DNA of 64,000 nt, taken from NCBI RefSeq assembly GCF_910592395.1, contig NC_088309.1, positions 2,048,501 through 2,112,500 of the forward strand, in the 5' to 3' direction. The position numbers were made by a program, and so were the translations under genes. Below, one piece after another: positions 15,201 through 27,200 of this stretch. Source of the DNA: Lineus longissimus. Lineage: Eukaryota; Nemertea; Pilidiophora; Heteronemertea; Lineidae. Positions within the stretch are counted from its first letter, which is position 1, and each line of letters opens with the position of its first letter. The notes under the pieces were generated by a model. The model saw nothing but the letters and a program-made list of their open reading frames with translations. It did no database searches and was not told the DNA's origin.

Positions 15201-18200
15201 ACACTCGCACCTCTTTCGCGACAGCTGATCAAAAGCCTTTATTTTCTACATAAACTGAAAAAGACTAACAAGAATTGATACTGTATCAATTTTCTTCATA
15301 GTTGCGATGGCCTTTTGAATCCGTGTTTCACCAGATGCACTTACTCTCACATGACTAAAGGACTGAATAATGCCTTTGATAGGCGGCGAAAAGATCGATA
15401 TGATTTCAAAACGTTTGTCAATTTCACTCTGGAAATTTATTGTTGACTTTGCATAAAGTTGTTTACTCTCGGTGTAGCTTTGAAAGCAATATTCAATTAT
15501 GAACACTGCTAGTGACGATATATTCATCATAACCAAGCTGATGTCAAGAATTCCTTAGATTCGGTTTGGTCGGTCACACCCGTACCAATTAGACTATGAA
15601 AATCCCTCTTTTTCTGAAGATCTCATCGATAAATCGAACTTTTTGACCAGGGAGAAGACTACTATTTGTTTGCCTACGATCTCTGAATAACTCAAGCTTT
15701 GCCATCTGTGTACGTCCATGCACAGGGATTACACCGCGTCGACATTCAAGTTACTCCATGCAGATGACACCAAGGCCAGCCTGAGGATTTCGCGATCGGC
15801 TATCAATTTGAAGATTATTGAAACTCCTTTCGGTAGAACAACTTGATAGATAGAACCATTCCAGCACCCCCACGGCTGTTTCCAAAGCAAGGTAGCGAGC
15901 CACTCCACCCAAATGTTTGATATTCATTATTTAAAAATGCCCTTTCCTTGATGTTGCAGGTATGGTTCCAAAACAGACGGTCAAAAGAACGGCGGATGAA
16001 GCAGTTGAGTGCTTTAGGGGCGAGGCGGCATTTCTTCAGGAACCCTCGGCGGATGCGAGCGCTCAGGGCGGGTATGTCACCCCATGAGCTGGACGATAGC
16101 CCCGAGATGATGGGAACGCCGGGATCTTATTATTATGGAGGTAAGACGCTTTATACTGGTTCATTTTTCTTCGCCAGTCGGGAGCAAACTCTCAATGCCA
16201 ACCCGTGTTGAGTCGAATGCATCGCTGGACTTAAATGTGGCCTAAAACGTCTTTGTGCGCAAAAAATGATAAATCAGTTGTCTCAGCTCATGAATGGCGC
16301 TGTACATGTCCTATTCGGATGATTCCTCATCCTGCTCATGTTGAATTTGCGGTATCGCCAAATTACGTCAATAACACACTTATAAGTACAAAACGGAGGC
16401 TTGGCTGTTTTTACAACAATTAATGAATGCTTTATTGCCTAATGATGAGTCTATTCAAAAGTTTTGTCACGTTCATCATAACTGCACGATAAAACAATAC
16501 TTATACGGCTATTTAGCCAGTTAGATAACTTACCACATTGGAGCCGAGTGTACATTGGGAACGATGACAGACTGATCGAGTTCAAATATAAAAAAAGTTT
16601 TTTTGTAGGTATCCAGCTACACATATATCAAAGAAAATAAAGATACCTGTTACGATATTAATTGAGTGCGAATTGTATTTAAGCTTACTTTTGGAGAAAT
16701 TTTCAACCATGATTTAACTCCTGTGTGATAAAATGTACGCGTTGAACTCGCCAAAACTAGGTAGTTTGTGTGCAAGATGTAGATGCAGTAAGAACTACCA
16801 ACTTGATACAAAAATATCAAACTTCAAAAGCCAAAACTATGTATCTTAAAGTTGAGAAGGATTTTTCTGTAATGGTATGTGACCCCATAGGCCTTTTTCA
16901 CAATAACTATAAGTGCAGATAAGATACATGTTGTCAAAAAATATGAAATATTACGAAAGATGCACTGCCTTGACCTCATCAACTTCCAGTGTCATTTTAT
17001 CGACAGAGGCGCAAAATCATTTCTTTATTTGCAAAACACTGACGCCTATTTGCGAAGGAAATAACCAAAATGACTTACGAGGCGCAATAGCTCGCGGATG
17101 ACGCGAAAGGAGGAGTAAATCTTTGGAATTTAATATTTAGCAAATAGACGCTAACCATACGGGTTTGGTTTGCCACGATGTGACATGCTTAGTATGCTTA
17201 TCACCTCAGGCGTTGGCTCGCTAGCCGCAGCTGAGTTGACGGTATTTGCCAAATGGACAGACTCTGTTTTCCTAAATGACATTCCATTTCCAATCTCAAT
17301 TTGTTAGCGGGAGCCTGGAAGCTGATTAGTTGTTGGTTAGGAGAGGAAACGCAAGGAAATGATGTGGCGGGGAGCGGAGATTTCGTATTTGGTGTGCGTT
17401 TGTGATGATTGATCGGGAAGGTGATGTTGGAACGCCTTCTTCATATCTGAGTGGTTCCTCATTTTTGGAACGCCTTCTCCATACCGAGAGAAATAAAGGT
17501 GTTAGTCAGTGGAATGCTGGCATCAAAAGTTGGTGGAACGTCTTGTACACAATCATGTATATTTGAGTGGTTTCTCAATGTTAAAAGTAAAGGTGATGTT
17601 GGAACATCTACTCAATATATAAGAGATTCCTCAGTGATAGTAAAATGTCATGTAGTCATGGCTCGACGCTGAGGGAAAGTGGACTCATCCGGTCTCAGTC
17701 TGTTTTCAGCGCACGGTTTCGAACGAATTTTACCACAGGCTCAATAATAGTGACTTACATAGTTCACTAACTTTTGGCCAAACTGGAAAAACTAAATCCA
17801 ACATGGCTGCCGAAGCGACCATTTTGAATGCGTGAAAGCGCAGCGTATCGTAGAAGAATCTTCCTGCAGTATTTAGTAGCGGGGCGTAAAACAAGTGTTG
17901 TAATCATCAAACTCATTCAGATTAATTTCCTTAATTACGGGTATGATATTGTCGATTAAATATTCCTATAACACCAAACTAACCACAACCTTACAGATCA
18001 AACTCGCCACCAGCCCATGTGGAATGAAAACCCGTCATTACCTCTCTTAATTGCTGCCCACAATCTCACAAATAGCTTGTATGGCTAACCAATGAAGACG
18101 CTTGTTGGACATTTACGATGCCATTCAGCGGTGTGAAACTTTTGTCAACATTCTTCCAGTGTTTTTTTGTGAATCCGATTTTCGATTGTAACCGCAATTA

Positions 18201-21200
18201 CGGTCGGTTGAACGCCAAATCTGATACCCTCAACTGGTCCAGCATCTCGTTTTTCTCAACTAATGTCAAAGATCAGCTCCTGAAAATGTTATTGTCGGGT
18301 TATTTTCACTCTGGTGATCTGAATAGTTTGCTTGGCTGGCTACTCCCCCGGTTCCTGTCCATTCTTCCACGGGTCGTCTTCGGACAAAGCGGTGCTGGTT
18401 GTTGTTTCAACCCGCCTCAAGATCGCGCTCACGCAGCTGCCCAATATTGTCTCGCCCTCCTCAGCAGCAAAGCAAGGCGGAAGGCGCCCAAGTCACTCCA
18501 GAATCACATTGTCCCTGGAATAATCGCATCCCCAGTCTAACTCACAAAAGCTTGGCCAATAATAGTCGAAGAATCGTATCGGGTTTTCCATGTCTCTTTT
18601 CGATGCTCAAAAAGCCAAACAACCATTCACATCAAAAGATGACGATTCAAAGGGTTTGAAAGCGACAAGATGGCCGATAATGGTTGAACGTCTGTGTCTA
18701 GCAGGGGGTTAAGTTTGTATGAGGCACGGGCAGGGATCCACTGGCATCTTATTGTTTAGGGCAAGGATAAAGAGGCACTGAGAATGGGTGTTCTCGTGGG
18801 AGCAGGGGGTTGCTTCCTGGTGATGGAGCAGGCCGAACAATAAGGGACAAGCTTTATCATCAATATCACCAGCAACTGAATATAGGGTTACACTGGTGCA
18901 TGTAGTTGGCGAGGTGCCTTCTTGGAACGTGGATGACTTAGCAGGACACTTTATACCACCGAAACCAGGGAAATGTCTAACGTTCTCGGACCTATGGCGA
19001 CCCTATATGTCTTCGAGTTCCTCACTCGACATAACATAGATTCCATTGGTGATTACTGGACGCGCGACCACCAAAACCTAGCCATTCCTGTAATATTGTA
19101 AAGTTATACTTCATTAAACGATAGTGCTATCATTCCCTAATATCGTCTCAAAGCATGATTGGCATGATTGTTTACAAATTGGATTTTGATATTCTGCGAT
19201 ATTGGTGATTGGGGGCCATCTTGGCGTTTGATATATTGCGGATAGTGGATAGGGCGCGGCCGTAGACATCATTCAAATTGACCCGGAGACCCTTTCTCCA
19301 CAGTTATACTCAAATGTATAACATGGCTAACTGAAACCAAAACAATGACATGTTACATTGTGATATATAATATATGTACTTGTAGAAAATCGCATTAAAA
19401 GGAAAAGGCACTTGACTAAAAAGTGTCTCTCCGACCGGATTCGAACCAGTGACCTAAGGATGGCCAGCTTTACCCACTACAGTCCTCCGCTCTACCAACT
19501 GAGCTACAGAGAGATGTATGAAGGCAGCACGAACTTATACAAACACGTTTCCACGTGTGAAAATGTATTGTTTCTTCTAACCTTGACAAAATGAAACGTC
19601 CGGAAGACGACCACTCATCACAGTAGCTTTACCTTCAACTCTTCGACATTGATGAGGGTTACGGAGCCTTCCTGCAAATAACGATATCTAGAGGAACAAC
19701 TGGATCTCGAACTTCAGTTGCATTTTAACAGTCATGCGAGAGGGATTATCCTAAGAATTTGTGGACGTCCAGTGCTTAGTTCTTGTTGCTCCAACATCAT
19801 GCCAGCTTTTGAATCCAATTTCACTTCGTCTGTAACTCACTACTTATGCCAAAAGCTCATGATGCCGAAGTTGCTATCAGCTGCGACAGAGAATGCTCTC
19901 CGAATGCCGCCGCTTTCCTTCTCCCAAACTCCACATCCGCTGCTGGTGTTTTCTAGTCACCCAACGCAAGTCACTTCATATAAAGCGATGTCATTATCTT
20001 TGTGTGATGATTAAGACGAAAATCTAATTAAGTGTCGATATTTGACAAATAATCTCATTATGTGCCTTATAAAACCTGGCTCGGGGCGACGTGAATATAG
20101 CACCTCCATGGCTGCGAGGCGGTGCAGGGGTCAGGGGTCAAATAGAATGAGCTGCGCAGAGGTTCATGATTTACAAATCTGCCAACGGGGCAATGGCGTA
20201 TTGTGATGGGTTGAATTTATTCTCTTTAGATTTAAATGTTACCTCGACAGTTTGAAATTGAAGTGTGCGGTGATACATGTTGATATTCTGAGATATGTGC
20301 TCCGGTGGTTCCGCAATGTAATTCCACAAACACATATTTACGGAAGCATCGTGCGGCCAAGGTGTGCAGTAACCAATTCATTCTTCAAACTTCATGCTGA
20401 ATTCGTTGAGATTTTTTTGTGTGGTTGTCACTTTGATGCGGGCCCTTTGCCAGCAATAAATTATACAATCATATACATTAATGAAATGCACCAATGTGAG
20501 CCCCTCTCAGCTGGTCTCATCAGACACTCACATTTACAACTAAATAGTTGTTTTCACTTCATGTTAAAACAGGAGTAAGCGAGCTTGCACATTGTGGTGG
20601 AATTTGAATATTTCATGAGTTACATTGACTGGAGAGTCTGAATCTAAATGTGATGGTATCATGAACGGGTGGTGTTAACTTTTTCAAATGTAGTATGAAT
20701 TTTAATAATCATATTGTACCCTCAATGCACTATCGACCTTTGCGACAACATGTTGATGTAATACTAATAGGTACAGTGGGAATTGTTGGTACAGAGTGGT
20801 GATTCAGGTGACGCATAATATGAGAGCTTGGTGGGATTTGTTAATTTCCAGTCGACGTAGTCGACCACCACGAGCCCTTTGAGTTCTTCTTCCCAAGTTT
20901 TACCATGTGTTATTTGTAATCTTTTAAAAAGGCCTACCAAAAACAGTTGGCCCAACTGCAAAAAATCAACCAGTCATCTAATTCGCCGCTCCTTGAGACC
21001 AGCACTTGGTAGGCCCGCCAGTCAAAATCAATGCTTGGTCTATCCGCTTGTAAGTTGTTCGGTTTCGTGTATCACCTAATGAGCAAGAAACTCAAACTTG
21101 ATAAAATTATTGAATATTCTCCGCGCCATGCCCAATTATTAATATTTTTAATGATAATACTTGAATCATCTGCAGTAGTTATATTGAATGGAAAAATCGA

Positions 21201-24200
21201 CCAATGTATTTTCTTCAGTCTATAAAATGATGTTGAAATGTGAACTCCAAATCAAATAGTTGTGGTAATTTTTCCTGGCTACTTTGCAAAACTGAAAGAA
21301 AACTTTGATATCAATCCTCTTCAACAGAGCCAATTAATTCGTAAACATCATCTAATTATGCCGCTAATTAACCCATCGCGTTGATCACCTTTCAATTAAG
21401 TTACCCGCAATCGATGTTCTTTTGTGCTGAAATCACAGCAAGGCGCAAGTTTGTGACAGGAAGAAGACTTAACTTTCAAATTAGTTGGATTATGAAATCC
21501 CATCGATTCTCAAAAGAGTATGGCCCTTTTAACACTCTAAAGATCGGTAAGTCACCCTAATGACTCTGCCACATAAAAATCGACTAAATTTTCTTTTATA
21601 TCGTCGGCGTAGATACCAGCCTACAATATATCATGTCGTACGGATGGGAATGAAATGATTGCCAAGAACAAAATGCCCCAATGCCAGTTACAAAATAAAT
21701 GTTGTCATCCAGATGAAATTGATTCTTCTACATTGCATTCTTGTATGACCAAAGGCCATACACAGCAAGTCTGTTGCGCGATCACCAAAGATTATCTTAT
21801 ATTTCTTGAGGCGTTCTCGCCTGGCCTTTTCTTAACACCAGCGATCGCTCTGGTTTATAAACGATCTGCATGTATCATAAAAAGGTTCAAAATTGACTGA
21901 CATGAATCTTGATTCTGAACAATCTCCTTTGATACGCATTCTAGTAACGTCAAATGTTTTGATTATGACGACTTGCCATGTGCCTTCGTGCTGAATGTCA
22001 ACCTTAGTGTACAACCATCAACACACTGCACTAACGTACACGGAGCGGCTTAGACCCACTCCTCAGAATCGATTAAAAAAATATCTGTCCCTTTCCAAAA
22101 ACAGGTTAGGCAAAGTTTAGTCACCGCGTATGCAGCTGATCGACTAACTGCTATCAATTATTAATTCGTGACCCCTTGAGTTCTCCGAGTCTTCAGGATC
22201 ATGTGCTACGGAAAAAGACTGAGCTTCGAGAATTCTTGTATGGGAACAGTCTTGTCCGAAAGTAACAAAGATTGTTTATACTTATTGATATCTTTAATTC
22301 CAGTATAGTAAATGGTATTCCTACAACTTGTATTCAGTTGTGTTCCATGTATACCATAAGGAGAGTTCTAAATGAAGCGGTTCCAGACCTCGAAAAAAAA
22401 TCGGTTTTTTTTTCTTTTCTCAGACTGTACTTGGAACCACGATCGATTGCCGTAATCGTTTGTCAAGGGACGATTAGGGAAGATTCATCTTTGAGACTTT
22501 ACTTAAAGACTCTACTCGATGTGAGCTTATATCTTTACGTCGCGAGACGCTCGACAGGGCTTTCGGTGTACATGTAGTTTGTAGATTGCTAATTTCGCAT
22601 TTGCTAAGATTTAGCCGTTGTGTTGATCGAACTTTAGCTTCGAATGAGAAGGCAGTCTGGATTTACAAAAATTGCCTACTCGCGCTAGGTGATGCCTAAA
22701 GCCTCATGAAAAAGTGAGACCTTAAATAGCCTAGATCTTTTTAACACCCAGAGTTCACACTTATTATTGCAAACACATATTGCTCGCATTGCAACATTCA
22801 AAACATTTATCTAGTCAGAACCCCAGTAAAAACCTTGTTTGAGGATAGGCACTTCTGAGTACGATAAGCCGGGGGCGATTTGGCGCGCGGCCTGGCCCGG
22901 TAAATCCACATTTGGCATTCCGTACCAGTGTTGAAATACCCGTTTTATTTTCTTGACGAATTTAGATTAAACCAAGCGTGCTAAACCACAATATTTTCAT
23001 TTTGGCGTTGAGATCTCAAACAGCAAGACCTGAATGGTAGACATTACAAAGCTGCCGCCTTCATTGTAATTTGGTTGTCCTTGCCACGATGTTGTTGTAG
23101 GGCTGTTTAGTTTGACGCAGTGTTACCGGATTATGATGTTTCTTTACATGCAATCCTTATGTCTACAGGAACCTTACCATTATTTCAAGTATTTGTTAGT
23201 ATTTGAACGAGCATAACAGTTCTCAGTCAAGTTTGTTCACGCCACCCTCGCGAGTGAAGCACACACCGGAAAGGTTCCCAGACCCTGGTCAGAGCAGATC
23301 CCAACTTTGATAAAAACAAGTGTTTTTTTAATACACATAAAGTTAAGCTAGCTGTTAATGCAAAATATCTATCCTTTTTAGCATTGTTTATAAAATAATG
23401 AAGGAGACCCTTGCTTTTTCATACAGGCCGCCACAAATTCCGACTCGCCCACAACGAGTAACGCATTCCCACGGTAAAGTCCCTACGCGAGTCATTCGCA
23501 ACTTTACATGGGAAATAAAAACAGCGTTTCAAAATATTTATATTTGCATTTGAGAGCAATTAAAACTGTAAGTCGTGTTAGAATACCGATCAGACCCGGC
23601 TTAGTGACTTTTATAATATTGATGTTTTCCTGAAAGTAAAGCTTTTCCACAATTCTGCTATTTTCGTGTCCTCTTGACTATTCTCATAGGGGTGAAAAGA
23701 AGGATATTTTAGTTAGTTTTTGGTTCTGACGCAAGCTTTCAATAACTTGTTTCTTTTATTGATTAGAAACATTATTGGTTAATTTATTTAGTGAATAAAA
23801 AGGCCTTCCAACACATTCCTGTCATGCCTGAAGACATCAAGACGTTCTCGACCCGGGTCGAACCCCGCCGATTTTTGGTTTATAGTGGCCGTTCCTTCTC
23901 CTCTTGTCTCTGCTTCCTGCCATCTTGCCGTCTTGTAACATCCCGCTCTCTATCATTCCTCGGCATCTCGTCTACTTATTCAACCGATTAGCCAGTTTTC
24001 TGCATCATTAATGGCGAATGAATAGTCAAAGTACGGAGGTTGATTTATTGAGAGAGCGGTTACAAACCATTGGTGCACAAAATGCACGCACTTGGGTCCC
24101 GTGTGCGAGGAGGGAAACGGGCTGCTGGGATGGGGGCTCGCGCTTCAGCAGTGATCCTTGACGTTCTGAAGATGATTCCTTTGGAAGATGCTTCCTTTGA

Positions 24201-27200
24201 AAATATATCTTTGTGAGCTATCTTATCATGGTACTTTTAATGGCTTTTATACTAAGCTGATTATGTGCTCGCTTATACATGTACTAATGGAAGTTGAGTG
24301 TTCAAAATACATGCACATTGGAAGGCGAGATTAAACTCATACAGCTACCAAATGGACGGACAGCCTACCTCCAACCGTATCCACTGTGTCACACCGCCTT
24401 ATATGCAAAGATTGTGTTTTGGCCAATAAATTTCATTTCATTTCATTTCACCGTGCACTGCTGAAGGAAGCATTATATCTTTTTCTGCATTATCAAAACA
24501 CTCTCTTTCGTTTCTGCCACCTGAAAGTATCACCTCCTATTAATAACGACTTATCCTTACTTATATGTGCATATACGAATTGAACGGCCCTAAAACGATC
24601 GACTCAACTTAACTCCTACTGCCTTACAGAATACATGTAGACCTACAAGTTTTCCATTTACCTTTATTTCACCGATTTTGCACATTTTTTCTCTGCAGAT
24701 AACGGTCAGGATTTCTACCCAGGTTACCAAGGATACGGAGACTTCTTCCCCGGGCAGGATGGACACGGCAGCTTAAACTTTTTACCTCACAATGGTCCAA
24801 TGGACGGTGTACCACCAGGTAAGGAACATTACACTTTCAAAGTTATCGAATTGGGATAGTCCAGCTGTCCGAAATTAGGAATACCTTAAGTCGGGTTGCA
24901 GTCCATACTTTATGATGCAGTCCTGTCATCGCAGCCGCAAGCTGGAAAGTAAAACTTACCATTTCTGTTAGAAAAAGCAGAAAATTCTCATCAGATTTTC
25001 CCAAACATTTTTTTACTGTGTGCTTCTGCTTAATATGAAATATAAGCTTATTGTCGGACGAAAACTGCCTTCCGATATCCAGCATAAAGAACGTGACAGC
25101 GCGATATCATCAAGTCTGCAGCTGCAAATGAAATTTAAAAAGATTACGTTAAACTATATCAAAGCTACCAATATTTTCGATTTTCATGAAGTAGAATTGA
25201 TTATATTACAGCATGCTCTGTCAGTCTTCTCCTCAGCAGCAAAAAGATGACAAATTTTGCAAACATGAAACCCGACACGCTTACCCTCCCGATTATTAGA
25301 TATTCCCATCAACAAATGCAATTATCAGATAGGTTTATCTGATCCATGTTGTAGAGTAAACGCAGGTCTTCATCGTGTAAACATCCAAATTGTTACGTAG
25401 TTCATCGTCTGATTCAATTTGTCAACGAAGGTTTGCTCAATCGCTGCGTCCGCCTTTCGAATCGTGCAGCGTCCGAAATCATATCTCGCCTATCAGATAA
25501 ATCATATTAGGGATGCTACAAAATTCGATTGTTTCAAACCATGTTTCTCCATCCAAAATGCAATAAGTTTCAGTGTCGGTTTACATTTAAGATGCATAAG
25601 TGAGGAATATTACGTTTGAGGTTGAACGTTCTAATCGTCTGCTCGTCAATGTCAACAAGGTCAGATCTGTTGGGATATAAATTGCGGATCGGATTTGCGG
25701 CCGGAGGCGCGACCTCTGTCTCTGCGTGATCGGTTGTCGTGAATATGTAATCTCCAGCAATGTAGCCGCATTTTATTATCATATTATGAAATCAATAGCG
25801 CTCGCTGGGGAATATTGTATCGCCTGTTTTAGTGGAACTACGAGAAAGCTGTGAAGGATGTTTGACATTTAACTTAGATACGGACTCGAGACAGAATGTT
25901 TTTATGTTAGGGATACATCGTATAAGACATTCAGATTGTAATAGCCATTGGGCTAGTTCCATGGTGATATCCGAGGACGGTGGTGAGACTGACCACAGAG
26001 CCTCACTGGGTGCAGGCGTGATCCGGGCGTCGAATTTAAAAAGCCGATTGTGCGTTTAGCTCAGTAGCTATCTTGTTGCTCCATGTAACAGCGTCGGGCC
26101 TGGTGGCGAGAATACATTTTAATATATTTTATTTACTCTAAAAACTGCGTTGTTGACAAAGAATTGACAGCAGCGAGAGAATTCGCAACAAACCACAGAA
26201 GCATGGCTCTGTGATTCCAGACAACCATAAAACATCAGAGAGTTATCTTTGAGCATTCTCTAGTAACTACTCAGAGCCAGCCGGCCATGGGGAACTACGT
26301 TCTATTCTTATATGGTGCTTTCCAATGGACAGGTCGTTGCTCAAATTGCTTCGAAGTCGTCACCCCTTGATCTTTCGGGGATGCTAGCAGCTACCTAGCG
26401 CTCACCGTCGAACCGTTGCAGGACAGAACTACGGATACGAACCTCTTTGTCCGAGAGTCCATCACTCTTACCACTAATCACCGTGCTCCCCATCCACATA
26501 CTTACGCTTGGTGTATGTCATTAAGCCAGAGATGTGTCATATTCCATACTCTTTCATCGACTATAGGGTCTTGAACTACGGCCGGTATATATATTGGCCT
26601 AAAATACATAAGAAATTGGTGAATCATAGATAGAGAAAAACCGTTCTGTTATTCTACCCTCGACCTATCGCCTCTCTAAGAAAAACTACAGGTGCCCGGT
26701 GTTTGTCTAACATTCAACATAAGCTACCATCTATCATCTTGCTCTCACAACTATGTAACAATTTGTCGCTCTTGGTTTTCCTCAATCTACTTTATGAGTT
26801 GCTGTGTTTACGACCTCAGCAAAAGAAATCGCACAGTGTACGTAAACTGCTGTAATACTAAGGCTTGCTTCGTGCTGGTTGATCCGTAACTTTATTCACA
26901 AAAAACTGAATGTTTCGGACGAAAAATAGCAGAAAAAAGATTGATTCAGAAATTCATTAGCCACATTCCTCAATACACTTTGTCAGCTGGATTATAGCTC
27001 GACTCTATAGCGAGCTGCAGTTGCGAACGAAGCTTCCGCGCCGATATGTGATTAAGGCGTGGCCTTCTATACATGTGGTTACATTTGTGATGGCGAGCAA
27101 TGGAAAATCTTTACTCTCTCTTCCACTTATAAAGAAGATCGATCATTGAAGGAATATGGTCTGTCATGCCTCTATAGAGAATGCGGTCTTTGCAGTGGAG

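Larger units (their letters stand above)
6281..15959 (+). other. Lhx1/5 intron, 9.7 kb
   Basis: This intron interrupts the homeodomain codons 46/47. No coding exon was recognised inside it. Contents worth noting are a diverged ~160-bp duplication (about 7600-7925), a possible tRNA-derived remnant (about 8488-8620), a 52-bp tandem duplication (10367-10470), a cluster of homeodomain and TCF-like sites (11740-11885), a G11 run (12638-12648) and a short inverted repeat cgccttt-gat-aaaggcg near 14171. Open frames up to 120 codons are chance. Confidence 0.85.
16141..24698 (+). other. Lhx1/5 intron, 8.6 kb
   Basis: No coding exon was recognised. It contains diverged direct repeats at about 17415-17640, an antisense tRNA-Tyr gene (19426-19513), a DR1 element (20128-20140) and a cluster of four homeodomain-type TAATTA-like sites (21328-21415). 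A 140-codon frame at 18118-18540 shows no domain and is taken as chance. Confidence 0.85.

Noticed and set aside
18118-18540. 140-codon frame in an Lhx1/5 intron
   Set aside because: No domain, no splice sites in phase with Lhx1/5 and a mixed composition. Treated as chance.
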